NCBI GenBank assembly: GCA_003991915.1
Contig: RQTK01000479.1
Span: forward strand, 196,026 to 260,025
From: Elysia chlorotica
Lineage: Eukaryota > Mollusca > Gastropoda > Plakobranchidae
DNA length: 64,000 bases
Reading direction: 5' to 3'
Part shown: positions 41,400 to 60,599 of the stretch, one piece after another
Layout: each line of letters begins with the position of its first letter
Numbering within the stretch: position 1 is the stretch's first letter
Notes under the pieces: model-generated
Databases searched by the model: none
Told to the model about the DNA's origin: nothing
The model's input: only the letters and a program-made list of their open reading frames with translations
Made by a program: the position numbers and the translations under genes

Positions 41400-43770
41400 G
41401 ATACAGCATACATGTTTGTGGCAAAGGGGGTGGGGGGAGACATGTCACGCAACGCCAGTGTTAAAGTACATGTATACTCTTGTATGTTTAGAACAATCTC
41501 GTTCGCATTGGGATTTGTTCTATTTTTTTCACCCGCATGTTAAGGCCTCATGGGAAAAGTGCGGCTTATCTAGCGTTAAACTAGGCCACCTCGGCACCCG
41601 GATCATAGACGTTTGGAACTGTCTTGGTGCTCAATGTTCAAAAGAAAACTAGATAACTAGGGCGCAGAATGTCAAGTAGATAAGCTCTCATCTTAAACTT
41701 CATCAGTTGTTGGTAGACCTAATTCCCTATGTGTTTGTGGCCTACTCAGCACATGTTCTGCTTATGTTAATTCCATCTTCAAAATTTGGTGACTAGTTAT
41801 GTATTTTGGGATTGTTTATGAAACTCTCTTCCAGGACTTTTGGGAAACAATATTTAAAACGTCCAGTAATCTTATATAGATCATATCAATGATCCAAAAA
41901 AAATATGAATGAAATACTCACAAGGCAGAAGACGAATCTTAAATTAGGAGTTTTGTTTCTTATTTGTTTTGTTTTCATAGTGTTTTTTTTTTATAATTTA
42001 AATATGGCTGTGTATCTTATGCCGACAGTGGACTGATTTACAACGGAAAAACCACAAAATCACAATAAGTATAAAACCAACTTTTTCAGACAGATATGTA
42101 GATACATTAATAAATACTTGGGAAAACACACATAGGTATCATGTTTTTTTTCATTAACCAGACATCTGATAGAAAGACATATTATGGTTTACTTGTTTGT
42201 GGCAGATTTTTAAATTATCTATGTAGATATACATTGTGTACTACTTTGTAATATTTATGAGAACTTAGGGAATCTATACAATATATCCCTGCTGATGATA
42301 GAAAATCTTTTTCTCTCTCGAAAAAGTACTCCACATCCCAGAAAGACGTAGATGAGATCTTCGTGGAGAGACGTAGTAAAGGAAAACATCAAGACCAAAA
42401 TTTTAATAATGTATGTTTTTGTTTTCTTTGATTGTCTCATCTTTTTGTTTTCTTTGGCAGCGAAACTACCGTTTCTATCGACTTGAAACTTTCTTCTGAA
42501 GACGTGGGTAAGGAACAAATTTCCCTCAGGCAACTTGGTTCTTCATCATTATATTTGTCAAAGTGGCTAACTTACGATCTCCATATGATTTTTAATTGGG
42601 TAACTAGAAGTAAAGTCGGGCTAAATTGGGTAACTTGACCTTTCACGTTTCTGTACATATAATTGTCCAGGCTGCCAACTGAGTGGTTAAAACGGATGAA
42701 AGTGGTCTTGGAGAAGCTAAAAAATCGCCATTCAGTTCTAGACTTCTTTCAGACCTACTAAAACCATATAATTATATTAATTATTTTAAAATTTCATTCA
42801 ATAAAATCTACGACAGAAGATAGATCTACATATAAGAGGAAATAAAAGAGTGGACAGGGACCCAGCTACACGTGAACCTCAGATTGGCGCAGGATCGTTT
42901 GGCATGGAAACATTATGGCACGCCAAACCTGATCGGGAGGGCACAATGACCAATGACCAACATGAAACGACTATGTCTCTTTATTCGCTGCACATTAATT
43001 TATAGAAAACCTTCTCCATTCGATCCTAGGACATCTGTTTCATTTATTCCAACGTGTGTAAGTAAGTACCAAACGATTCAGCCTCACAACGGTGCGTTTT
43101 TTTTGTATTAGGGCCTTTAAAATTGGATCTTTAAAAAAATGTGGTTTTAATTTTTATCTCTATAAAAAGGTTGTAATGTCATCGCAACCACGTTTTTTAA
43201 GTAGATTTTTTTATATGCAGCTAACTGCGTTTTAATCAGACTTTATAATGACTCAATTTCCTTACGACTTCTTCATATTGTACACATTAGTGAATCTGCC
43301 ATAAAATAATAATGTGATTGTTTTTGAAATCTAAAAGAGGGTCATAAAATGTAAGGAAAAATTAAAAAAAAACAGATTGTGTTTATACTTTTTTTTACTC
43401 TAGAACTTTTGACAACAACTGATAACGTTAACCTGTTAAAGATAAGAGATGATCTAGTTGACATTCTTTGTTATGATTTTATATGTAATCTATTTAGAAC
43501 ATTCTCATTGTTATAAGCTATTATCGTTTTTTTTTTTTTTTTTTGCGGAAGCGACCTAATCACTAGATAAGAATTTTTTTTTTTGCGTAACTGTAAACAT
43601 CCGCAAGCGAAACATATTTTATTTCATTTCAAACGGAATTGTTCAAAACATGAGTGGGTCACATTTTAACACTGACGACGCGGGGTGTCAATTCGTCCTT
43701 GACCTTGAACTGTCTTATATTAATATTGTTTTATAGATTCAAGGAAAGATAACAACAAAAATAATTTCAA
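41400..43770. other. Spacer between the inverted arms
   Basis: AT-rich, with no supported gene. The short open frames (for example around 42255-42640) have no recognisable domain, and the DNA shows no obvious repeat by eye. Confidence 0.5.
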
Positions 43771-44394
43771 TGAAGGATCCAGCGTTACGGAAAACAAGTA
43801 ATTTTTTTAAAATCTAAAGTCATCGGCTGTAACTTTTAAAACTGTTTTTTCCATGTTTTCTCAAATAAATGAGCGTTAAAATGACGTATGGTTAATGTTG
43901 TTTTAAACTGTAAGGCTAAAACTGTAGCTTCGACAAGAGCATCTTCTGGGCTGCTTTATTTTAGCCCAGTAAACAAGTTTGTAATCAATCTTGGGCGAAG
44001 AGCTGTCTAGTTAGAAAGGACCGAACTCCAATCGCCAGTTAAACACAATTCGGGATTCCTAGCCCGAGACCAGTATGTATTTCGAAAACTTCACCACCTG
44101 GGGTATGGGGCAATTAGAAATCGTAGATAAGGGCCTACAAACTAGGACATGGTGCAAGGTATTTCGGGTTGTTGTGGTTTCATTTTGTTTTGTTTTTATG
44201 ATCTTTCTTCTCCAGAAGTAGTATACATTATGCCTTATTATTGATTCAACCAATCAGCTTTCCCCGCAGTCATAACAAATCCAGCAATAAGGAAGCTGGA
44301 GCCACAGCTCACGCCGAGGTTTGACCTGCCAACCCCTGTATCTATATCCAGGTTGCTACAGCGTGACTCACCAGTCATCACCTGACAACCTCAC

Positions 44395-45030
44395 CTGTCA
44401 TCACAGCGGAGGGAACCAGTGTTTAAATATATACGTTTTTTTGTGGTAAAGTTGTCAGGTTTACCGGTCCACAGGCTCAGTGCCCTGGGGGGAGGGGGGG
44501 GAAGGTGGCTCAGGGGTAGAACATCGGCTTCAGACACAAAAGGTCCCGAGTTCGAATCCTGGTGGTTGCGTTCCCTACTGGTTGCGTCGGTGTCAGTATA
44601 ATGTGACCAGCTGAGACAGGAGTCATGGTATCCCCGCCCTGTTTGGTGTGTGGCAGTACATAAAATTGTCAGACGTCTGTCTTGGGGTCCGTCCACAATA
44701 TAGCCTATATCATGCTGATAATGGACGTTAAAACCAACTCAACTCAACTCAACGCCCTGCCAGCCCCTCTCGCGATTATACGATTGGGGGGACAAAACAA
44801 AACCACACCTGACAACCTCACCTGTCACCACAGTGTTTAAATATACCGTTTTTTGTGGGAATGTTGTCAGCTATACCGGCCCATAGGCTCAGTGACCTGC
44901 CAGCCCCTCTCCCGATAATACGATTGGGGGCACAAAACAAAACCTCCCCTGTCACCAACAGCGAGCAAGTGGACCAGTGGAAGGAAACAGTGTTTAAATA
45001 ATACGTTTTTCGGTGGTAAGGTTGTCAGAT
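44395..45030. repeat. Three-copy local repeat in the right arm
   Basis: The series ACCTGACAACCTCACCTGTC, CAGTGTTTAAATATA, ACCGGYCCAYAGGCTCAGTG and CCAGCCCCTCTC.CGAT recurs beginning near 44390, 44800 and 44945. The first interval has been split by the SINE at 44503. Confidence 0.75.
44503..44755 (+). repeat. tRNA-derived SINE, full length
   Basis: Head GGTAGAACATCGGCTTCAG with B box CCGAGTTCGAATCC, body GACAGGAGTCATGGTATCCC, and tail ATAGCCTATATCATGCTG, then GGACGTTAAAACC and (AACTC)n. It is inserted in the right arm only, so it post-dates the inverted duplication. Confidence 0.9.
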
Positions 45031-45045
45031 GTGCCACTCGCCCAC

Positions 45046-45325
45046 TCCCGCTTATTACTTTAATACATACTGAGTCTATAATTATATACTCTTGGTGTTT
45101 TTTATGAACATCTCCCTCAGGTGTGGAGAAAGTGAACACTTGATAAGGGCATAAAATAGAACATTGCCCGGCGAAGGAAGATTTCACCTAGATTATTTGA
45201 CTTGGTGTTTGGGACCTTTTACTCGTAAACATTATTAGCCAAGGTCGCCCACTCCCGCTTATTACTTTATATACATACTGAGTCTATAATTATATACTCT
45301 TGGTGTTTTTTATGAACATCTCTAT
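45046..45325. repeat. Direct repeat of about 75 bases, 200 bases apart
   Basis: CGCCCACTCCCGCTTATTAC through CTTGGTGTTTTTTATGAACA occurs at about 45046-45115 and again at about 45247-45320 with very few changes. Confidence 0.85.
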
Positions 45326-45342
45326 GATTCTCTCTTTATCTT

Positions 45343-45346
<4 letters not shown>

Positions 45347-45395
<49 letters not shown>
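45347..45395. repeat. (TC)n microsatellite
   Basis: Nearly pure TC tract upstream of the right antistasin gene. The left arm has its counterpart GA tract at 40038-40274. Confidence 0.96.
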
Positions 45396-45400
<5 letters not shown>

Positions 45401-45688
45401 CTCTCTCACTGTGTCTGTGTCTCTGCCTCTCTTTGCATTTGCTTGCCCAAATTCTCCTTGTTTCTTTCATTCTATATGTCTCTTCCTCTCAATGACTCTC
45501 ACTTTTTCAAACATCCACTAGGTTCCCTTGGGCATTCCATACAGTGGCAGATTCACTACGACGGAGCACGCCAATAAGGATATCCGGGATATTAAAGTAT
45601 ATTATGACCCCGTAAGAGTACCGGTGTGTGTCTGTATCTCGGTATTGCTTTGTTTTTTTAATGTTTTTAGATCCGGCCTGGGTACCTT

Positions 45689-45695
45689 TATAAAG
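45689..45695 (+). promoter_or_regulatory. TATA box of the right antistasin gene
   Basis: TATAAAG, 230 bases upstream of the start codon, in a context matching the promoter of the left copy. Confidence 0.6.
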
Positions 45696-45997
45696 CTTGT
45701 TAATCCAAACCACGTTAACAGAACAAACCACGAGACCGACCAAACACAACTCTCGTGTGAAAAAATATCATTTCGTATACAATTAACCGAAACATAAGTT
45801 TTGAAACATAACGCAGTGATTGTCACTGTAAACAGTTTGAAGAAATAGATCGTTCTCTATAGCAAAGTACACTAGATCCAGAAATTCGTCTCCAACGAAC
45901 CACCTGATGCGTCCCTCCACCAAGATGGCTGCGCGTCCAGTCCTGAGCTTGCTCTCTCTGACTCTGGTTCTTGTACTCACGGACACAGCTCTCGCCT

Positions 45998-46650
45998 GTA
46001 AGTAACCATGTATACTGTCTCTGTCTCGCCTGTAAGTAACCATGTATATGTATACTGTCTCTGTCTCGCCTGTAAGTAACCATGGGTGCTGTCTCTGTCT
46101 CGCCTGTAAGTAACCATGTATATGTATACTGTCTCTGTCTCGCCTGTAAGTAACCATGTATATGTATACTGTCTCAACCTCAATTGTAAGTAACCATAGG
46201 TACTGTCTCTGTCTCGCCTGTAGGTTCCCATGTATATGTATACTGTATCGGTCTCGCATGTAAGTACCCATACGTACTGTCTCTCTCTCGCCTGTAAGTA
46301 ACCATGTATATGTATACTGTCTTAGTTTCGTCTGTAAGTACCCATGTATATGTATACTGTCTCAGTCTCGCTGGTCTCTGTCTCGCCTGTAAGTACTGAT
46401 GGATATGTATACTGTCTCGGTCTCGCCTGTAAGTACCCATGTATATGTATACTGTCTCGGTCTCGCCTGTAAGTAACCATGTATATGTATACTGTCTCTG
46501 TCTCGCCTGTAAGTAACCATGTATACTACCTCGGTCTCGCCTGTAAGTAACCATGTATATGTATACTGTCTCAATCTCGCCTGTAAGTAACCATGGATAT
46601 GATCTCTGTCTCGCTTGCAAGTAGCTATGGGTGCTGTCGTGGTCATGTCT
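45998..46650 (+). repeat. Minisatellite carrying the exon 1 donor, right antistasin gene
   Basis: About 17 units of 33-40 bases begin with the genuine donor (CTCGCCT then GTAAGTAACCATG). Later GTAAGT-type sites lie near 46031, 46071, 46110, 46149, 46185, 46258, 46292, 46333, 46387, 46428, 46468, 46508, 46540 and 46580. A variant unit with CAACCTCAATTGTAAGT and CCATAGGTACTG occurs in both this and the left array, so the array existed before the inverted duplication or has been exchanged since. Confidence 0.92.
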
Positions 46651-47570
46651 CAAAGTTCATCCAATGAAAAATATACAAACAATAAAATTGCTGGTATTAG
46701 TTGTTACTAGGCGCGCGTCCATCTTGAATGTAGGGCTTTTCTCCTGAATTACGACGTGGGATTATCTCAAACTGTGTCCGCTAGTTCTAATCTTTCTAGT
46801 TCTGGGTTCTAGATCTACATCCAGTCTCTAATAGGATATAGATTGGAAAAATATAAAGAACTGGAAGTTAATACTGGCAAAAAATTTTTGTTTCAATGTG
46901 ACCATGGCACTTTGCTTAGATTTAAATTAAAAAAAAGCAATAAAAAAATCTAGGGCTAGGTCTTTACAAAAAAAATGACAGGAGTTGTTATTTACACTTT
47001 GGGCCGTAAGTACAACGTCGCGGTTACTTACGACTGGTCGTAAGGCTTCTTATTCGCATAATTTATTCTCACGACAAGATGTAGCCTAAGCTAACGCGAC
47101 CTTGTACTGTCTTACGACTTTAGATCCGCTACCTCAGGCAGAAGGAAAGCCTCTTCATATGAGAAAAAAAGGAATTCTCGACAGCAAACTCATAATCGGC
47201 TCTAGTTACGTGTGTACAGTGTTCTTGATCAATGGATATGATTTGGTACTACTAATGGATGTAAATAATTATATAAAATATTTAAAAAAATTAGCATTGC
47301 CCTAAGTACTATGTTTTCTATGCATTGATGGTTCTTCTTTAAGCTTTTGGTAGATATGTTTTATTTATGCTTTATCGTGCATTCACATTACTTTATAAAT
47401 TTTTTCTAGAAAATGTAAACAAGCGAGTTGTTATTCTCCTAGATGTTCATATCTTCTAGACGCCGCCCGTGGAACTGACACTTTGTTTTTACTCAATAGA
47501 TTCACAGTGTTGTTGTGGGTGACGGTTTTAGTACGCGCCTATGGCCCACCCAAACAATGTGTGTGTGTGT

Positions 47571-47571
<1 letters not shown>

Positions 47572-47629
<58 letters not shown>
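47572..47629. repeat. (TC)n microsatellite
   Basis: TC tract in intron 1 of the right antistasin gene. Confidence 0.96.
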
Positions 47630-47632
<3 letters not shown>

Positions 47633-48562
47633 GTACAGCTCTGGTACACTGCCTTCATGCTTCACGCTTCACACAAAATACATACGAAATTCAACAGAGT
47701 AAATGTACAGAACACTATGTATAACGTAGACAAAAGTATGAATATTATATTAGACCTTCTTCGTTAATTATATCATGAAAATACCAATTCTGCACTAGTT
47801 TGCAAAAATAGGAATAACGTTTTCTTTAAAACTAATTACACACCTACACTTCTCGCATAACTAACACTGTTTGTCTCTGGTCCCTCCCTTTCCTGTAGTG
47901 CCCCAACTGGTCCCCGTGGGAGAGACCCTGGATCCTTGCTTCCCCATCAAGCCTTGCAAATGTCCTTTCGGCACCGTGTGGTCAATCGACGCGAGGGGCT
48001 GTCCCAGGTGTAGCTGCAAACCTGGATGTCCACCTCTTGCAGGATGTACTGCCCCAACGGCTTTGAGCGAGACTCCAACGGATGCCAGATCTGTAAGTGC
48101 AAGCCTCCTATCAAGCCTATTTGTCCACCCCTGTGCGAGATGTACTGCTCCAACGGCTTTGAGCGAGACTCCAACGGATGCCAGATCTGTAAGTGCAAGC
48201 CTCCAATCAAGCCTGTCTGTCCACGACAGGTGTGCAACGTTTATTGTCGCTATGGCTACAAGCTAGACTCCAATGGCTGCCGGACCTGCACATGTAAGAG
48301 CTTCGAGTGTCCGCCCATCATGTGTCCGGCAGTGGCTTGCCCCCCAGGCCATGTGAATGATGTAGACAGGAACGGCTGCCGGATCGGTTGTGGCTGTAGG
48401 AGGGTGGGCTTTCCCGAACTGGATGTTCCAGATGGCATGCAGATACCATAAACATTGATACATTATTTTGTACAGCCTTCATTGTGGAGAATTAAAACTA
48501 TAAAGTTTGATTGGCATAACTTCTGTTGCTTTTACTTTCTGTTAAGCCGAAAAGAGAGAATG

Positions 48563-48569
<7 letters not shown>

Positions 48570-48613
<44 letters not shown>

Positions 48614-48614
48614 C

Positions 48615-48657
<43 letters not shown>

Positions 48658-48658
48658 A
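48570..48658. repeat. (GA)n then (GACA)n microsatellite
   Basis: GA tract running into a pure (GACA)n tract (about 48613-48657), just past the right antistasin gene. Confidence 0.96.
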
Positions 48659-48879
48659 AGACATAGACGAGAAGGAGGAGGAGAGCGAGTTGTCTAGTTT
48701 TAAATCAATCTACTATATTATGCCAGAGTTAAAATAAAATTCAATTAAATTTGTCAATGGTCAAAGTGTTAAATTTTATATATCGAGTCATCCAGAATGT
48801 GACTTATGGATAGTTGACAGTTGCAGGAACTGTGGAAGCTCTTCCCTTCTCAGTAGGAAGGCGTGACTAACTAAGATAT

Positions 48880-49031
48880 TCTTCTTCTTCTTCTTCTTCT
48901 TCTTCTTCTTCTTCTCCTTCTCCTTCTCCTTCTCCTTCTCCTTCTCCTCTTCTTCCTTCTTCTTCTTCTTCTTCTTCTTCTTCTTCTTCTTCTTCTTCTT
49001 CTTCTTCTTCTTCTTCTTCTTCTTCTTCTTT
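48880..49031. repeat. (CTT)n / (CTC)n microsatellite
   Basis: Polypyrimidine trinucleotide tract with a CTCCTT block in the middle. Confidence 0.95.
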
Positions 49032-49610
49032 GTTCACTTGAAAATGACTACACAGAAAGTCCCGAATCTAGTATATAGTCCACAGTCTTTTGAAGTTCAA
49101 CCAAGGGTCCATATAGTTTTCTTTCCATGGTATGTTCTTCTGGCCAATATTTGTTTCTTGTCTCCTGAAGTTGTCTGCATTCTGTTGATAACTAAGATAT
49201 GAAGACGAATATGTCCAAGTCGTACTCGATCGAGTTCCACCTGGTCTCATCTTCTAACCTGAGACACTCCTGCCCAGTGAGTGAGTGACCTTAATGTGGT
49301 TGGACACAATGTAGTTTGTTGTTTGTCAGGTTCTACTGTGCTTTCCATGTGTGTTTTTTTATAAACATAATGTACAATAGGCTTTGCATCTGATGCACGT
49401 ATCTTCACTTTTCTTGAATATTGAGATTATTGCTTGATTTCTCTCAGTTATAATAACACAGGATACTTTCTACCTCTCTCAGACTATAGTGATTCATTTA
49501 CAGTACTTGTAGTTGGTTGGGGTTCATTCCAAAACACTAAATTTTCCCGAATAACAAAGTGAACTATTATTTTCTAATATTAATATTTTGTTCTTTCTTT
49601 CTCTAGCTCT

Positions 49611-49619
49611 TTCTCTCTC

Positions 49620-49690
<71 letters not shown>
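49611..49690. repeat. (TC)n microsatellite
   Basis: Long TC tract. Confidence 0.97.
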
Positions 49691-49692
<2 letters not shown>

Positions 49693-51138
49693 CAACCACT
49701 TAGTTATTGTAGAAAAAAAAATCATCTCTAAGGCTTGGTAGAGCGTTGGTCTTCTATTGAAGAAAAAAAACCCAAAACCCCACAACAACCCAATATCTTT
49801 TTTAAAGGAAAATAATTAAATTTGGCTTATAATACACTCTTGTCGTATTTACAAATCTACACTTGGAAATTTATTAAAGAGCCTGCAGTAAATTCTATAG
49901 CTGCAATGATTATATCTAAACTGTTTATCAACCCGAACTTGTTTAATGTACAAATACAATAATTATATCACGCCGTGTATACATAGTATTGTTTTGCTTT
50001 GTCTTTTTATTACATCGCATTATATTTTGCTCTCCTTTTTTTATTCACACTGTGCTTTAACACCTGTAACTTTAGTTTCGTGTACCCCATTTTAAATGAT
50101 TTGATTTAAATTTAAATAACGATGTATCCCAATTTTGAGGTCTTTATCAATAGATTTTGTTTCTGTTAGTGTTACACACACAAAAAACAACCTTGTAAAT
50201 TGTGTGATAATATACATTAAACACTTTTCTTCCAATGACTATTTATCTGGCAGTTGCAGAGTTTTTGTTAAAATTTCTCTCTGTCGGTTTAAAAGAAAAA
50301 GTTCGTTGATTTTATTGTCTGCAGTACGATGTATTATCTTTAGGCTTGGTAGACGTCTGTTGATGGTATTACACTTAAGTTAAAGTATCTAAGTTTCACT
50401 TTTTGGTCCTAGAAACTTGCTTGTGTTGGGTATGACACTATGGAAGCTCTTTCCTTCTCAGTGGGAAGGCGTGAGTAGGATGAGAATGTCCAAGTTGAGA
50501 GACTATTGTTGCATTTACCAAACACAAATTCTTCTTACAAAATAAAACGCAAGCCTGTCTTTCATCCGATCCACACTGACAAAAAAAAGGCTTACACTTA
50601 TCGTTACCAACTCAATGTACCAATATCAAAGTAGCAAAGGGACAGTTGCCTGCTAGCGTCATAGTTCACCGCACATAGAAAAATAACAGTAACACAAGTC
50701 AAAGCATGTAAGCAATATTTTAATATGTACAAAGTGCCAAAGACATACATTTATTACTATAATGTTGTGAATCTTTATGATTTGAAGGCTGATTTTTCAC
50801 ATAAAATGTTTATTTGAAGAGAATGTAAACGTTCGGCTCTTTTCAGATAATGATGGAGATTGCGATAATACATAATTGCTTATTTCTTTTATCAACGGGG
50901 ATTATATTCAAACTGGTGATGTTTTGCAGCAGTATAGATATCTGTAGAATTGGATTGCTATACTCTATTATATCGTAGGCCTCAGCCACACTGGGTGAAT
51001 TTTGTCACACATTTGAATGACTTTCGAGTGTCGACAGCACAAAGGTTGGCACCATTCATCTCTGCGATTTGTAGCATTCATGACAACGACATATTTCTGA
51101 GCCTCAGACAAAACTTCCGGTCTGGGTTGTTACTGAGT

Positions 51139-59024
<7,886 letters not shown>

Positions 59025-59149
59025 TGTCTACTCAGGTTTGTCTGGCAGCAACCAAAGGTGCTCACTCAAGTCCGCCGTTTTGCCCAGTCTGTTATTCGTT
59101 ACTCGGGGTGCCTTGGAATATGGTAGATCGGCACCTAAATCTTTAATTA

Positions 59150-59325
59150 AAAAATAAAAAATTAAAAAAAAAAATAAAAAATTAAAAACAAATAAAAAAA
59201 ATTAAAAAAAAGAAAAATTAAAAATTACAAAAAAAAAAAAAAGAAAAAAAAAAAAAAAATAAAAAAAAATAATAAAAAAAAAAATTAAAAAAAAAAAAAA
59301 AATAAAATTAAAAATAAAATTTAAC
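59150..59325. repeat. A-rich low-complexity block
   Basis: Almost only A with T interruptions on the plus strand, about 130 bases upstream of the TXNDC12 start codon. Confidence 0.95.
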
Positions 59326-59511
59326 ATTAAAAAGTTAACGTGAGAGAAAACTGCGACCGACTATCGCCTCATAGCACATTGGCATTTTATTACGGTGCCG
59401 CTACAAAAGTTATAGGCCCTACATGCCTTCAAAATAAATAATTATGGTTGCGTCGTTTACATCATTATTATAAGATGTTTGTGGATATCGATGCAAGAAA
59501 GTTATTGATAA

Positions 59512-59640
59512 ATAAATGAGTTTTTTGTTATACGCACTAAAAAATCAATAAATAATGTTGAAAAGCATAATTTTATTCTAGAACATTATTTGTCGATTTT
59601 TAGTGCGTTTAACACGATAAAACCTCATTACTTATTAATA
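59512..59640. repeat. Fold-back (palindromic) element
   Basis: Left arm AATGAGTTTTTTGTTATACG CACTAAAAAATC..AATAATGTT pairs with right arm AACATTATTTGTCGATTTTTAG TGCGTTTAACACGATAAAACCTCATT in reverse complement. A loop of about 22 bases (centre about 59575) separates arms of roughly 50 bases. It is probably a tiny fold-back MITE. Confidence 0.75.
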
Positions 59641-59734
59641 AGCTTCTCGATTTTATTATTGACAAAAACCCTATATTATGGATTATAGATTTTTTGTTTA
59701 ATTAATACTTTGTATAGCGTTCGTAGTTATGTAA

Positions 59735-60160
59735 CAAAATTAACACTGGTGCTCCTCGGGGTTCTGTTTTGTCCACCATACCTTTTACCATCATTCTATA
59801 CTAAATATTGTAGGAGCTCCTGTGAAAATATCCCTATCATAAAATATGCCGACAACACCACAACTCTGGCTTAAATAGAAAGAGGATCTCCTAAACATTA
59901 ATGAGGTCGTTCCTAAATTTCGGAATGAGTGCAAGACTCACCATCAGCACCTCAATGTAAAGAAAACAAAAGACATAATTATTGATTTCAGAGTTTAAAA
60001 AAGATATTGTCCACCTACCACAAGGGCTAAAAGAGGAACACATCGATAGAATTACAATTTATAAGTAATTAAGGGTCATAATCAATGAAAGAAGAGACTG
60101 ACATCCTCATCTACACACCTTACGTTCGAATCAAAACTTAATTAGAGACGTATTTTGTTA
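59735..60160 (+). mobile_element. Degenerate LINE reverse transcriptase fragment
   Basis: Short in-frame islands match reverse transcriptase motifs in the right order: TGAPRGSVLS (motif 4 region), IPIIKYADNTTTLA (the [FY]-A-D-D catalytic box with D to N), HLNVKKTKDIIIDF, and a weak LRVIINE. The arrangement resembles CR1/L2/Rex-type non-LTR elements. Several stops and frame changes make it inactive. Confidence 0.7.
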
Positions 60161-60599
60161 AAACTTTTTTTGATGTTGATAATAAATATGATATAATACG
60201 TTTTATAAAGCAACACTATTTCAGATCGGGAAGACTTAGATATGAAAGAAAGGTATAAAAATAAAAATTAGTTTGTATCCTACTCTATACGCCTTTGTGA
60301 TAAAAATTACAGCATGTAATTTTTAGAGTGCATTAATGTAATACATGATAAAAAAAAATAATTGTCTTAATTCTTTACCCTATGTTCCAAGTACATGTAC
60401 CAAGGATTCTCACTGAAAGATTTAACTCGAAGAGCAGTAGAGTCACTATAATCCAGTGCTATGCTCCCACAAAACTAATGTAGCAGGCATCGAAGACAAA
60501 ATGAATTTTTAAGAATACGTCCAGACGTTAATTAACAAAGTCCGAAAGAGAAACATGCTGCCCTAATTGCCAACGGCAAAAAGGGCAGTAAGGAAGTAA

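Larger units (their letters stand above)
37576..48451. repeat. Large imperfect inverted duplication
   Basis: The left arm runs from 37576 to about 41400 and the right arm from about 43770 to 48451, in opposite orientation. Besides the two antistasin genes, inner segments match in reverse complement: 40690-40760 with 44225-44300 (GGATTTGTTATGACTGCGGG in both), 40540-40640 with 44340-44420 (AGGTGAGGTTGTCAGGTGAT), 40855-40975 with 44000-44115 (ACATACTGGTCT), and 41210-41290 with 43905-43960. About 2.4 kb of apparently unique spacer lies between them. Indels, a SINE in the right arm and local duplications show that the event is not recent. Confidence 0.85.
45925..48451 (+). pseudogene. Antistasin-like gene, right copy, array split over two frames
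   Basis: Exon 1 (45925-45997) encodes the same signal peptide as the left copy (MAARPVLSLLSLTLVLVL). Exon 2 starts at 47899 after TTTCCTGTAG and reads the first antistasin repeat (CPFGTVWSIDARGCPRCSC). Near 48035-48045 the reading frame changes by one base relative to the left copy, so the next four repeats (about 48045-48451, ending GMQIP) lie in a different frame. In the original frame the reading continues to a stop at about 48264. Two of the downstream repeats are near-identical tandem copies (FERDSNGCQICKCKPPIKP in both). Promoter, signal peptide and splice sites are preserved, so this is either a young pseudogene, a gene with a shortened product, or a base-call error next to TC-rich sequence. 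ATTAAA at about 48493 could end the transcript. Confidence 0.75.
48452..51138. other. Spacer between the antistasin gene and TXNDC12
   Basis: AT-rich, with no supported gene. It contains a (CTT)n/(CTC)n tract of about 150 bases (48880-49031) and a (TC)n tract (49611-49690). The right end, about 50700-51138, may be TXNDC12 3' UTR on the minus strand. Confidence 0.55.

Noticed and set aside
44515-44570. Candidate tRNA genes with good B boxes
   Set aside because: These and similar sites (12780, 18840, 53270) are tRNA-like heads of SINE copies. They lack a full cloverleaf and are followed by the SINE body.
46180-46653. Minus-strand open frame with repeated RRDRDSIHIHGYLQARQ-type units
   Set aside because: It is the antisense translation of the donor-carrying minisatellite. 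The unit lengths happen to keep frames open. There is no start context or independent support.
48041-48300. Intron acceptor CCTCTTGCAG in the right antistasin exon explaining the frame change
   Set aside because: Splicing exon 1 to this site would give T then GA, an immediate TGA stop, so it does not explain the two frames.
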